Source: Micromonospora sp. NBC_01740 (GTDB taxonomy: Bacteria > Actinomycetota > Actinomycetes > Mycobacteriales > Micromonosporaceae). Taken from it: a stretch of DNA of 64,000 bases. Location: positions 4,774,001 through 4,838,000 of the forward strand of contig NZ_CP109150.1 in NCBI RefSeq assembly GCF_035920365.1, given 5' to 3'. Both the position numbers and the translations under genes were made by a program. The stretch's first letter is position 1. Every line of letters begins with the position of its first letter. Below are positions 37,760 through 46,120 of the stretch, piece after piece. The notes below the pieces were generated by a model. That model did no database searches, was not told the origin of the DNA, and worked only from the letters and a program-made list of their open reading frames with translations.

Positions 37760-38672
37760 CCGGCTCGACGGTCCGCCGCCGCCGTGCGGCCAGCAGACCG
37801 CCCGCGCCGAGCGCGACCAGCAGCAGCACGCCGGCTGCCGTCCCCAGCGGGATCCCGCGAGCGTCACGGGGGGCGGCCACCTCGGTCACCGCCGGCTGGT
37901 CGACGGAACTGCCCGCCGGTGGGCTGACGGCAGCGCTCGCGGGTGGCGTCGCGACGCCCGCGCTCGGTGTCGGGACCGGGCCGCCGGCGGTCGGCGTACC
38001 GGTGGGGAGCGGCGCGGGCCCGGCGGAGCCCGGCACCGGTCCTGCCACGCCGGGCCGGCCCGCGGTGGCAGGTGGTGGCGCGACCGGCCGACCGTCTCCT
38101 GCCGGCGGTGGGGCGACCGGGCCGCCCCGGGTGGGCGGTGCCGGGGGCGGAGGGGACGGTGGTGGCGGCGGTGGCGCGGGACGCCTCGGTGCGGCGCCCG
38201 GCCGGGGCGCGTCGTTGGCGTTGCGGTTGAGGGAGAACGACCAGCCCTCGAAGCTGCCGGCCGGCGGCTTGCGGTTGAGCACACCCTTGTCGCTGTACGT
38301 CCAGCTGCCGCCGCTGGTCGCATGCCAGTACGACCAGTAGGCGCTGGCGGGAGGCGTGTCGACGCACTTCTCGGACGCCGTCGACGGCTTGCCCTCGATC
38401 CGGCAGACGAACCCCTCGCCCCAGCGCAGCGTGCCGGTCATCTGGAACCCGGCGTTCTTGAGCGCCGCCAGCCCGGTGGACTGCTCGCCCCGGGCGCACC
38501 GCACCACGGTCCCGCCGCCGAGTTCGTTGAAGTCGACCACCACGGTCACACCGGAGGCGTCCGGGCAGTAGCCGGCCGATCCGGCGGCCCTCGCGGGGGT
38601 GCCCGATCCGACCATCGTGCCGGCGGCGGTGAGGGCGACGACCAGTCCGGCGCGGGCGGCCCGGACGGTCAT
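37752..38672 (-). CDS. Membrane-anchored transcobalamin-like beta-domain (DUF4430) protein
   Basis: 306 residues. Signal peptide, then a domain of about 110 residues (GVTVVVDFNELGG, GLAALKNAGFQMTGTLRWGEGFVCRIEGKP, YWSYWHATSGGSWTYSDKG, GSFEGWSFSLN) matching the DUF4430/transcobalamin C-terminal beta-domain pattern. A long Pro/Ala linker and a C-terminal transmembrane helix with RRRR follow, without an LPxTG. Operon between the alpha-domain gene (ATGA overlap) and EcfT. Inference: surface half of a two-part B12 binder feeding the ECF transporter. Confidence 0.8.
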   Translation of the reverse strand: MTVRAARAGLVVALTAAGTMVGSGTPARAAGSAGYCPDASGVTVVVDFNELGGGTVVRCARGEQSTGLAALKNAGFQMTGTLRWGEGFVCRIEGKPSTASEKCVDTPPASAYWSYWHATSGGSWTYSDKGVLNRKPPAGSFEGWSFSLNRNANDAPRPGAAPRRPAPPPPPPSPPPPAPPTRGGPVAPPPAGDGRPVAPPPATAGRPGVAGPVPGSAGPAPLPTGTPTAGGPVPTPSAGVATPPASAAVSPPAGSSVDQPAVTEVAAPRDARGIPLGTAAGVLLLVALGAGGLLAARRRRTVEPDD

Positions 38673-40135
38673 GCCGCCCGCCGACGGCCGAGTACGACGA
38701 GCAGCACCCCGCCGCCGACCAGCAGGAACGCGATCAGCACGTAGCTGGTGATCGCCGCGCCGGTCGTCGGCAGCCCGCCCAGGCCCGGGGTGGTCGGGGT
38801 CGCGCCCGGGGCGGCGGTCGTCGACGCCGTGGCGGACGGGGTCGACGGCACGGTGGTCGCGGACGGGCTCGGTGTCGGGACGGCCGTCCCGGTGGGCGTC
38901 GGTGACCCGGTGGGCGTGGGGGAGGTGGTGGCGCTGGGGGAGGCGGTGGCGGTGGGCGGGGCCGTGCCGGTCGGGGTCGGCCCGGGCGACGACGGCGGCG
39001 GGTCGAGGCCGATGCCTCCCAGCGGCACCTGGACGAGGCCGAGCACGGCCTGTGCGGTGCCTCGACGCCACTGGTCCCGGTCGGTGTCGGTGATCCCGGA
39101 CGCGACCGCCGTCGTCAGGCTGTCGGTGTTGTAGGCGACGGCGCCCGCGTCGGCGGCGGCCGCGCCGCCGTTCGCTGCGGTCAGCTGTAGTGCGGCCAAC
39201 GCGCCGGCGGCCCGCGCGGCCTCGGCGTCGCGGCCGGCGGCGGCGAGGGCCTGTCCGGCCAGGCCGGTGCTGTTGGAGTTCGCGCCGGTGGTCGGGCCGG
39301 AGCCGCCGAACGAACCGTCGGCGCGCTGCTGATCCACCAGCCAGGCCACGCCCCTGGCGGCCGCCGCGGTGGCGCCGGCGGCGCCGTCGGCGGCGGCGGC
39401 GAGCAGCGCCTGCACGGCCATCGCGGTCGAGTCGACGTCGAGGGTGGCGCCGGCCTGCTCGTCGCAGGACGGGGACGGGCCGTCGGCGGTGTCGGGGTAT
39501 AGCCGGAACCCACCGGCCGCGCACTGCTGGCGGATGAGGAAGTCGACGGTGTCCTGCGGTACGTCGCCGCTGCGAGCCAGGCCCAGCACGGCGAAGGACT
39601 GGTCGAAGGCGTTGCTGGCGTCCGGACCGGTGTCGGCGGTGGTGCGGCTGGTGATCCGCCCCCGCTGGTGTCCGGCGTCCGCCCCGGCGACCAGCGACAG
39701 GGTCTCCGTCCGCAGGTCGAAGCCGCCGAAGTCGGTGGGATCGGCGCCGGCGGCGGAGGCGGCGTACAGCAGCTTCGCGGTCGACCCGCCGTCGATGAAG
39801 CCGGGGATGCCCCAGTCGTCGAGGCTGTTGTAGGACCGCACGTGCGCCGCGACCTGCGCCGTCGCGGCCTGACGGACCGGCGCGTCCACCCCGGTGGCGG
39901 ACAGGGCGAGGAGCCCGTCGATGGTCAGACCCCAGTCCGGACCGCCGAACGGGCCGGGCAGCACCCCGTCGGCGAACTCGCCGGCCAGCCAGGAGGCGGC
40001 GTCGCGCGCGGCGGCGGCGTGGGTCGGGGCGGGCGCGGCCACGACGGTCAGAGGTACGGCGGTGAGCGCGGCGATCGTCGCCGCCGTGGCGGCGACGACG
40101 CCGGCGCCGAGACGCCGGGAACGGGACCGGGACAT
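38669..40135 (-). CDS. Wall-anchored transcobalamin-like alpha-toroid protein
   Basis: 488 residues. Signal peptide (SRSRSRRLGAGVVAATAATIAAL). An alpha/alpha-toroid of prenyltransferase/squalene-oxidase-type repeats spans about 45-365 (DWGLTIDGLLALSATGV, DVDSTAMAVQALLAAA, WLVDQQRADGSFGGSG, NSNSTGLAGQALAAAG). A Pro/Thr/Ser stalk follows, then a sortase signal LPTTG at 455-459 with hydrophobic stretch and RRRAA. No terpene cyclase Asp-rich motif. The fold matches the N-terminal domain of intrinsic factor and transcobalamin. First gene behind riboswitch 1; start ATG gives the signal peptide. Confidence 0.82.
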   Translation of the reverse strand: MSRSRSRRLGAGVVAATAATIAALTAVPLTVVAAPAPTHAAAARDAASWLAGEFADGVLPGPFGGPDWGLTIDGLLALSATGVDAPVRQAATAQVAAHVRSYNSLDDWGIPGFIDGGSTAKLLYAASAAGADPTDFGGFDLRTETLSLVAGADAGHQRGRITSRTTADTGPDASNAFDQSFAVLGLARSGDVPQDTVDFLIRQQCAAGGFRLYPDTADGPSPSCDEQAGATLDVDSTAMAVQALLAAAADGAAGATAAAARGVAWLVDQQRADGSFGGSGPTTGANSNSTGLAGQALAAAGRDAEAARAAGALAALQLTAANGGAAAADAGAVAYNTDSLTTAVASGITDTDRDQWRRGTAQAVLGLVQVPLGGIGLDPPPSSPGPTPTGTAPPTATASPSATTSPTPTGSPTPTGTAVPTPSPSATTVPSTPSATASTTAAPGATPTTPGLGGLPTTGAAITSYVLIAFLLVGGGVLLVVLGRRRAA

Positions 40136-40194
40136 GAGGGGTGCCTTTCGCGGAGCGGTCGGTGGAAGCTCCGGAAAGCACCCGGGGACAGCGA

Positions 40195-40226
40195 CACCCC
40201 GCTCGCGTGATGCGATGAGCGGGGTG
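40195..40226 (-). terminator. Hairpin of the riboswitch expression platform
   Basis: Perfect ten-base arms CACCCCGCTC and GAGCGGGGTG separated by 12 bases, between the cobalamin aptamer and the alpha-toroid start. It can act as an attenuator or sequester the ribosome site; no U run follows. Confidence 0.5.
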
Positions 40227-40254
40227 GAACGGACCTCGGTGGCCCGGACTTCAC

Positions 40255-40405
40255 CCTGTAAACCTCGACAGTGGAAGCCGCTCGTCCCGGGCGAGGCATT
40301 CCGGCTCGCGAGGCCCGGGGCCTCGCTCACGGTTGCGGGTCAGCGCCGGCTTCGAACCGGCTTCCCCCCACTCGGGACGTATGCAGTTGTGGACCGGCGT
40401 GCACC
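40255..40405 (-). promoter_or_regulatory. Cobalamin riboswitch 1
   Basis: Read on the minus strand, the region contains GGGGAAGCCGG, GAAGCCGGCGCTGACCCGC and AACCGTGAG, then a variable stem and GAGCCGGAATGCC, the ordered conserved core of actinobacterial cobalamin riboswitches (the GCTGACCCGCAAC segment is diagnostic). It precedes the alpha-toroid/beta-domain/EcfT/A/S operon. Expected to lower expression when adenosylcobalamin is plentiful. Boundaries are approximate. Confidence 0.88.
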
Positions 40406-40502
40406 GGGTGCCGACACCGTACCGCCCGCACGTCGCGCGACGCCAGGGGAGGTGGCCGGCACCCGGTGCACCACTACGGTGACACCCCGTGTGCGGCCAC
40501 GG

Positions 40503-40988
40503 TCAGGGCGCGGCGATGCTCGGCGGGGCGCCCGCGCCGAACGACCAGCCCTCGACGGTGCCCGGGGCCGGGTTGTAGCTGCTCGCGCCGGACGTGCTGT
40601 AGGACCAGGCGCCGCCGCTGGGGGCATGCCAGTACGACCAGTACGCCGTGGCGGGCGGGGTGTTGACGCACGGATCGGCTGCGGCGGTCGGCTTGCCGTT
40701 GATCCGGCAGACGAACGCCAGCCCCCAGCGCTGGGTGCCGGTCACCGTGAAGCCGGCACCCTGGAGGGCGGCCAGCCCGGAGGCCGGGTCGCCCGGAGCA
40801 CAGGCGACCTGGACGCCACCGCCGAGCGCGGCGAAGTCGACCACGACGGTGACACCGGAGGTGCCGGTGCAGGCCGCGGCGTACCCGGCCCGGGGGGCGG
40901 GTTCGACGGCGGTGAGGGCGACGGCGGCGACGGCTGCTGCCAACAGGCCGGCGAGCCGGGTGCGGACGGTGGATCGGTGACGGAACAC
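40503..40988 (-). CDS. Secreted transcobalamin-like beta-domain (DUF4430) protein
   Basis: 161 residues. Signal peptide, then GVTVVVDFAALGGG, GLAALQGAGFTVTGTQRWGLAFVCRINGKP, YWSYWHAPSGGAWSYSTSG and GTVEGWSFGAG, closely matching the beta-domain of the anchored paralogue 2 kb away but ending right after the domain, so it is free or loosely held. The GTG follows AGGAGGAACC; a longer frame to 41027 overlaps the upstream stop but lacks a comparable ribosome site. Partner of the alpha-toroid gene immediately upstream. Confidence 0.82.
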   Translation of the reverse strand: MFRHRSTVRTRLAGLLAAAVAAVALTAVEPAPRAGYAAACTGTSGVTVVVDFAALGGGVQVACAPGDPASGLAALQGAGFTVTGTQRWGLAFVCRINGKPTAAADPCVNTPPATAYWSYWHAPSGGAWSYSTSGASSYNPAPGTVEGWSFGAGAPPSIAAP

Positions 40989-41023
40989 GGTTCCTCCTGG
41001 AATCGGTGGAGCGACGGGACGGG

Positions 41024-42091
41024 TCACGGGCAGGCGGGGACCGGTGCGCCCGGGGCGGCGCCGGCCGCGGACAGCCTGGCGTACCCGGTGCCGGTCAGGC
41101 CGAGGACAGCCTGGCCGGTGGCCCGGGCGGCGGTGCCGGGGTCGAAGGCGCCGCCGTCGAAGTCGACCGCGCCCCGGTCGGCCGGCGCCCCGGCGCAGCC
41201 GACCTGTAGTCCGGCGAGGAACACCCGCGCGCGGGCCCAGGCCAGCGGCCGGTTGCCGTCGCGCAGCGCCTGCGCGACGAGGCCGGTGCTGTTGGCGTTC
41301 GGGATGCCGGCGGCGTTGGCGAAACCGCCGTCGGCGCGCTGCACCGACAGCAGCCAGCGCAGCCCGGCGGCGGCGTCGGACGGGCGGCCGGTGGCCCGCA
41401 GCGCCTGCACCGCGAGTGCGGTGGCGTCCACGTCGGAGGCACAGACCGGTTGCGCGGGCAGCAGCGGGTAGCCGCCGTCCGGGCAGCGGGTGGCGGCCAG
41501 CCAGGCGGCGGCCGCCGGGGGCGTGCCCTGCGAGGTGCGGCCCAGGGCGAGTAGGGCGAAGGACTGGCTGAACGTGTTGCTGTAGTCCCCGTACGCCGAC
41601 CGGTCGGTGAACCGGCCGGTGGGGGCCTGCAGCGAGCGCAGTCGGGCGACCAGGTCCACGCCGCCGACGTCGGTGGGGTCGCCGCCGCGTACCTGGACGG
41701 CGAGGGCGAGCTTGGCGGTCGCGCCCGCGTACGCCTCGGTCGCGCCGTCGCCGAGGTAGGCGTCGCGGATGTCCGGCCGGGTGACCCAGGCCAGCGCCCG
41801 GGCTCCCGGGTCGTCGGCGACGCCGGCGGCGGCGAAGGCGAACACCGCGTCGAGGGTGAGGCCCTGGTCGGGGTAGGTGACGCCGTCGAAGACGACCTCG
41901 AGGCGCTCGCCGTCGACGAGTTGGCGGGCCAGCCAGCCGGCCGCGGCCTCCGACCGGCCGACCGCGGCAGGCGAGGTGGGGGAGACGTGAGCGGATGCCG
42001 GCGCGGCGAGGGTGAGGGTGGTGAGGGTGAGGGCGGCGAGCACGCCGCGGAACAGGGTGAGCAGGCGGTGCCGGCTCAGGCGGACGACCAT
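41024..42091 (-). CDS. Secreted transcobalamin-like alpha-toroid protein
   Basis: 355 residues. Signal peptide RHRLLTLFRGVLAALTLTTLTLAAPASA. Repeats of the same alpha/alpha-toroid type follow (DQGLTLDAVFAFAAAGV, DVDATALAVQALRATG, WLLSVQRADGGFANAAG, NSTGLVAQALRDGNR), ending GQAVLGLTGTGYARLS without stalk, LPxTG or membrane anchor. Paralogue of the wall-anchored protein. Placed directly behind riboswitch 2 and followed by its beta-domain partner. Inference: soluble B12-binding half. Confidence 0.82.
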   Translation of the reverse strand: MVVRLSRHRLLTLFRGVLAALTLTTLTLAAPASAHVSPTSPAAVGRSEAAAGWLARQLVDGERLEVVFDGVTYPDQGLTLDAVFAFAAAGVADDPGARALAWVTRPDIRDAYLGDGATEAYAGATAKLALAVQVRGGDPTDVGGVDLVARLRSLQAPTGRFTDRSAYGDYSNTFSQSFALLALGRTSQGTPPAAAAWLAATRCPDGGYPLLPAQPVCASDVDATALAVQALRATGRPSDAAAGLRWLLSVQRADGGFANAAGIPNANSTGLVAQALRDGNRPLAWARARVFLAGLQVGCAGAPADRGAVDFDGGAFDPGTAARATGQAVLGLTGTGYARLSAAGAAPGAPVPACP

Positions 42092-42194
42092 CGGAAGCGC
42101 CTTTCCGGCCCGGCGGTCGTCAGAAGCCCGGCCACCCGCCGCAGCGCGGGGGTCGACCGGGACTCCGACCCGTGGGCCACGACGGGTGGGGAGC

Positions 42195-42330
42195 GGATTC
42201 TGCGCGTACGTCGGGTATTCGGGCTCGCCGTCGGAGATGCATCTCGACGGCCTACCGTTGCGGGCCAGCGCCGGACTTCGACCGGACTTCCCCCGCACGC
42301 ACGCGCGTTGGTTGAGTTGTGGCGCCAGTC
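42195..42330 (-). promoter_or_regulatory. Cobalamin riboswitch 2
   Basis: Minus-strand sequence GGGGGAAGTCCGG, GTCCGGCGCTGGCCCGC, AACGGTAGG, a variable stem and GAGCCCGAATACCC form the conserved cobalamin aptamer. It shares CCACAAC upstream of the core with riboswitch 1. A short ACCCGT/ACGGGT stem (42168-42187) follows toward the gene and may be the expression platform. Controls the secreted alpha/beta pair. Confidence 0.88.
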
Positions 42331-42399
42331 TGGAGTGGAGGGACGCCCGATGTCAATGCGTGATCGGCGGCGCGCGTCCGGTCGCAGCCCCGTGGCCGG

Positions 42400-44997
42400 T
42401 CAGGACAGGATCTCGACGTACCCGTCGGTGGCGTGCACGCGGATCCGCTGTCCGTCCCGGATCAGCCGGGTCGCCTGCGCCACCCCGACGAGGGCGGGCA
42501 GGCCGTACTCCCTTGCGACCACCGCCCCGTGGGTCATGAGGCCGCCCACCTCCGTCACCAGTCCCGCGATCGCGACGAACAGGGGTGACCAGCTCGGGTC
42601 GGTGTAGGCGGTGACCAGGATGTCGCCCGGTTCGAGGTCGGCCTCGGCCAGGTCCAGGACGACGCGGGCCCGCCCCTCGACGGTCCCGCCGGAAACCGGG
42701 AGGCCGACCAGCGCGCCGGTCGGCACGTCCTCGCGCCGGTATGCGCCGGCGATGCCCTCGCCCTCCGACGTGAGCACCCGGGGCGGGGTGAGCGTCCGGT
42801 ACGACCTGAACGCGTCCTTGCGCCGCTGGATGAGCTGGTCGTCCACCTCGTGCGTACGCACGACGTCGTGGAGCTCCTGGAACGTGAGGTAGAAGATGTC
42901 CTCCGGCTCCGGGAGCACGTGGGCCCGCACGAGGCGCCCGGCCTCTCTCAGCAGGGCCTGCTTGTAGCTGAGGTAGCGGCTGACGATGACGTACTTCGGA
43001 TACTCGCGGTACCCGATGAAGGTCCGGACCCGGTCGATCATCCGCTTCGTCTCTTCCGCCTTGCGCTCCCCGTCCGGCAGGGCCCGCAGGCGCTCCAGGA
43101 CCTCCCGTTCCTTCCGCGCCGCCTGCTGGCGCCCCTGCGCGAAGCGCCGCTCGCGGGCGCCCGGCTCGAGGTTCCTGACGTTGTCGAGGATGAGGGGCAC
43201 GAGCGTGCTGGGGCGCTCGCTCCAGCGCGGCCTCGTGATGTCGATCTCGCCGGCGCAGCGCATGCCGTACCTGTCGAGGTAGGCCCGGATGGCGTCGCGC
43301 GCTTCCCGGCCGCCCGGGAGCCGTGGCAGCTCGTCCACGAAGCCCTCGTCCTCGACCTCCCGCAGGAAGGCCACCACCTCCGGGTGCGGGCGGATGACGT
43401 CGGCGACGTCCAGCAGCGCCAGTCCCATCTCCGACGTGACGTTGTCGGGCGCGGAGAGCGTGAGCGTGTCGGCCGCGTTCTTCTCACCCAGCCACTCGTA
43501 CAGCCTGTCGTTGAGCCACCACGTGGCCTCCATCCCCGCCATGATCGCCTGCATGCTCAGCGGATCGCCGAGGCCCCGCTTGTGCTCCTGGAAGGCCTTC
43601 AGCAGGAAGTCGAACAGCGCCGGCCCGGACTTCGTCCGGATGTCGCGCCGCAGGGTGGCGAGGGCCGCCTGGCTGCGTTCGACCAGCTCGGCGACGATGG
43701 CCGGATCGGTCTCGATCGGGGCGGGCGCGCCGCCGGCGGGCGGCCCTGCCGGCCCTTGGTCGGGGAGCGACGGGACGAAGTCGCCGCGACCGAGGACGGT
43801 CTCCAGCGCGTCCCTGATCAACGGATCGGACCGCCCTACCATCTCCAGAAGGCCGGCGCGGCTCGCGGGCGCGGCCAAGCGCCCGGTCACGTCGACGAAC
43901 AGCCTCCCGCCGGCCTCGTGCATCGGCGCCATGGCCGTCAGCTGCCACATGGAGATCCCCAGGGGCTTCATGGGGTCCGTCATCATCTGCTGGTGACCGA
44001 CGGAGACGTAGACGTGGTTCGCGCCGTCGCCGGTTTCGGGGATGGGGAACAGCGTGGTGATCGGCCGGCTCTGGACGATCTGGAAGTCGTCGTCGACCAG
44101 GCACCACTCGATGTCCTGGGGGTGGCCGAAGTGGGCTTCGATCCGCCGGCCCAGCCGCACCAGCCGTACGACCTGCGCATCCGTCAGGGCCGGCTGCTCC
44201 TGCCGCTCCGAGTCGATCGCCTGTTGCCTCGTCCCGCCGGCCGGCAGGGCGTGGATGGCCAGTCGCTTGGCGGCGATCGCCTTTTCGACGATCTGACCGT
44301 CCCGCACCCGGTAGGCGTCGGCGTTCACCAACCCCGAGACGAGGGCCTCGCCGAGGCCGAAGCTCGCCTCCACGACAGCGACCTTCCGGTGGTGCGTGAC
44401 GGGGTCGGCCGTGAACAGGACGCCGGCCGCCTGCGGGAAGACCATCTTCTGCACGACCACGGCCATGTGGACCGTGCGGTGGTCGATGCCGTTGCGTCGA
44501 CGGTAGGTCACGGCCCGCTCGGTGAAGAGCGAGGCCCAGCACCGGCTGACGTGCTGGAGGACCGCTTCCTGCCCCACCACGTTCAGGTACGTGTCCTGCT
44601 GGCCCGCGAAGGAGGCCGTCGGCAGGTCCTCCGCCGTCGCGCTGGACCGGACGGCACAGGCAGCCCCCTCGCCGAGCCGGGCGAGGGCCCGGACGATCGC
44701 CGCCGCCACGTCGTCCGGGAGGACGACCGCTTCGATGGCCCGTCGGATCTCCGCACCGAGCGCGCGGATCGTCTCCCGGTCGTCCGGGTCCAGGCGCGAC
44801 AGCCGGTCGAGCCGATCGTCGATCGACGGCGCTTCGGCCATGATCCGCCGGAAGGCGTCCGTCGTCACGCAGAAGCCAGCCGGCACGCGGATGCCGTCGA
44901 CCCGCGACAGAGCCGCCAGGTGCGCGCCCTTGCCGCCGACGGAAGCGACCTGCGCGTCGTCGACCTCGTGGAGGTCGCACACGTACTGCTCGATCAT
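42400..44997 (-). CDS. rph: Rifamycin phosphotransferase
   Basis: 865 residues, the family's usual length. The N-terminal ATP-binding domain (about 1-310) has GGKGAHLAAL and AVRSSATAEDLPTASFAGQQDTYL. A central rifamycin-binding region contains MAGMEATWWLNDRL, REYPKYVIVSRYLSYKQALL and PEDIFYLTFQEL. The C-terminal swivelling His domain carries catalytic His823 in GGLMTHGAVVAREYGLPALVG (His825 in the Listeria enzyme, from memory). It phosphorylates the C21 hydroxyl of rifamycins using ATP, inactivating them. Often mis-annotated as PEP synthase. GGAGGGG precedes the ATG. A rifamycin-associated element lies about 110 bases upstream. Confidence 0.93.
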   Translation of the reverse strand: MIEQYVCDLHEVDDAQVASVGGKGAHLAALSRVDGIRVPAGFCVTTDAFRRIMAEAPSIDDRLDRLSRLDPDDRETIRALGAEIRRAIEAVVLPDDVAAAIVRALARLGEGAACAVRSSATAEDLPTASFAGQQDTYLNVVGQEAVLQHVSRCWASLFTERAVTYRRRNGIDHRTVHMAVVVQKMVFPQAAGVLFTADPVTHHRKVAVVEASFGLGEALVSGLVNADAYRVRDGQIVEKAIAAKRLAIHALPAGGTRQQAIDSERQEQPALTDAQVVRLVRLGRRIEAHFGHPQDIEWCLVDDDFQIVQSRPITTLFPIPETGDGANHVYVSVGHQQMMTDPMKPLGISMWQLTAMAPMHEAGGRLFVDVTGRLAAPASRAGLLEMVGRSDPLIRDALETVLGRGDFVPSLPDQGPAGPPAGGAPAPIETDPAIVAELVERSQAALATLRRDIRTKSGPALFDFLLKAFQEHKRGLGDPLSMQAIMAGMEATWWLNDRLYEWLGEKNAADTLTLSAPDNVTSEMGLALLDVADVIRPHPEVVAFLREVEDEGFVDELPRLPGGREARDAIRAYLDRYGMRCAGEIDITRPRWSERPSTLVPLILDNVRNLEPGARERRFAQGRQQAARKEREVLERLRALPDGERKAEETKRMIDRVRTFIGYREYPKYVIVSRYLSYKQALLREAGRLVRAHVLPEPEDIFYLTFQELHDVVRTHEVDDQLIQRRKDAFRSYRTLTPPRVLTSEGEGIAGAYRREDVPTGALVGLPVSGGTVEGRARVVLDLAEADLEPGDILVTAYTDPSWSPLFVAIAGLVTEVGGLMTHGAVVAREYGLPALVGVAQATRLIRDGQRIRVHATDGYVEILS

Positions 44998-45105
44998 CGC
45001 GACCCCTCCGAGGCAGCCGGCATCCGTCGCGACAACGACACTCGCACGTCGTGCCCCGCTTCTTCGCCGGTTTCCGGTTCAGCGGACGATTCTGCGGCAG
45101 GACAC

Positions 45106-45123
45106 GGGTCTTGCGGCAAGCCC
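45106..45123. promoter_or_regulatory. Rifamycin-associated element (RAE)
   Basis: GGGTCTTGCGGCAAGCCC closely matches the 19-base inverted repeat GGGGCTTGCGGCAAGGCCC known upstream of actinobacterial rifamycin-resistance genes (recalled). It lies 109 bases upstream of rph on the correct side and implies rifamycin-inducible expression. Confidence 0.85.
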
Positions 45124-45210
45124 TCCAGCCCGATATACGTTGAAGCGGGACAGTTCTCTTCGCGGTTGTCCGCTGCGACCGAAGTGGCGCGATCACCCGC
45201 CGCGATGTCC

Positions 45211-45924
45211 TCAGGCCAGCAGTTGCTCGCGCATCCTGGCGCCCGGGTTGAACCCACCCACCACCCGAGGGCTGGCCGGATCGTGCACGTCGAGGGTGTT
45301 GTTGCGGCGCATGAGCTCACGGACCGGAGGTGGCAGCCGGGGCGGGTCGTCCATGGCTGCGAGGATCTGTCCGGCGCTCGTGATCAGCCTGTCGGCGAGG
45401 GCGGCGGCGTCGGTGTCCACCCGCACCCGGCCGTACTCCCAGCCGGCGGTCGTGAGGTCGAGCACCTCGAACACGCGGGTAACGAGAGGATTCGGGTCGG
45501 TCACCCGGTCGAGCCGGGCCGCCTGGCCGCCGAGCACCGCGACGGCGGCGGCCACCTGCGCGTACGGGTGCAAACCGCTCGGCAACGCGAACAGCGGCCA
45601 GCGCAGGGCCCGGCCGGCCTCCATCCACAGCGGCCGATAGTTGCGGCGGTGCACCAGGAGCCGCCGGCCCGTTCGTCGGTGGACGTCCTGGGCCTGGGCC
45701 TGTAGGTCCACGTAGGCCTCGTCGGCGACCTGGCTCACGATCCGGGCCGCCACCACCACGCCGTCGTCGTCGTTCAGCATGCCGGCGACGGCCTCGACCT
45801 GCTCGGGAAACCGGAGCTGCGCGTGGGCGCCGTACCGGTGCTGGACGTCGCGTAGCAGAGCCTGCTGCCGTTCCGGATCGAGCTGGACCCGCCCGCCGCC
45901 CAGCAGTCGCTGGAGCCAACGCAT
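45211..45924 (-). CDS. Hypothetical cytosolic protein
   Basis: 237 residues: MRWLQRLLGGGRVQLDPERQQALLRDVQHRYGAHAQL, LNDDDGVVVAARIVSQVADEAYVDLQ, RLLVHRRNYRPLWMEAGRALRWPLFALPSG, and a helical C-terminus. No signal peptide, membrane segment or known motif. The ATG has GAGG nearby; upstream extension is Arg/Pro-rich shadow. Family not recognised. Confidence 0.7.
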   Translation of the reverse strand: MRWLQRLLGGGRVQLDPERQQALLRDVQHRYGAHAQLRFPEQVEAVAGMLNDDDGVVVAARIVSQVADEAYVDLQAQAQDVHRRTGRRLLVHRRNYRPLWMEAGRALRWPLFALPSGLHPYAQVAAAVAVLGGQAARLDRVTDPNPLVTRVFEVLDLTTAGWEYGRVRVDTDAAALADRLITSAGQILAAMDDPPRLPPPVRELMRRNNTLDVHDPASPRVVGGFNPGARMREQLLA

Positions 45925-46120
45925 TTCGCCTCGTTTCAGCAGAGCCGTCCCGGACTGCGGCAATGCTAGTGCGTCGGACCTTCCCGCGCGCGGAAGGGGT
46001 GGCCGAGCCGCCGTCGCGTTCCGCCCGACGGCCCGTGGCAACAATGGCCGTCGATATTGACGTGCGACGACGGCGCGGACAGAATCACGGCACCCACCAT
46101 GATCCCCGCTGGGAGATGCC

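Noticed and set aside
38669..42091. Annotation of the two toroid proteins as prenyltransferases or terpene cyclases
   Set aside because: No catalytic Asp-rich motifs, both are secreted, and riboswitches plus beta-domain partners point to cobalamin binding.
42400..44997. Annotation as phosphoenolpyruvate synthase
   Set aside because: Length, rifamycin-binding middle region, His position and the adjacent RAE all fit rifamycin phosphotransferase better.
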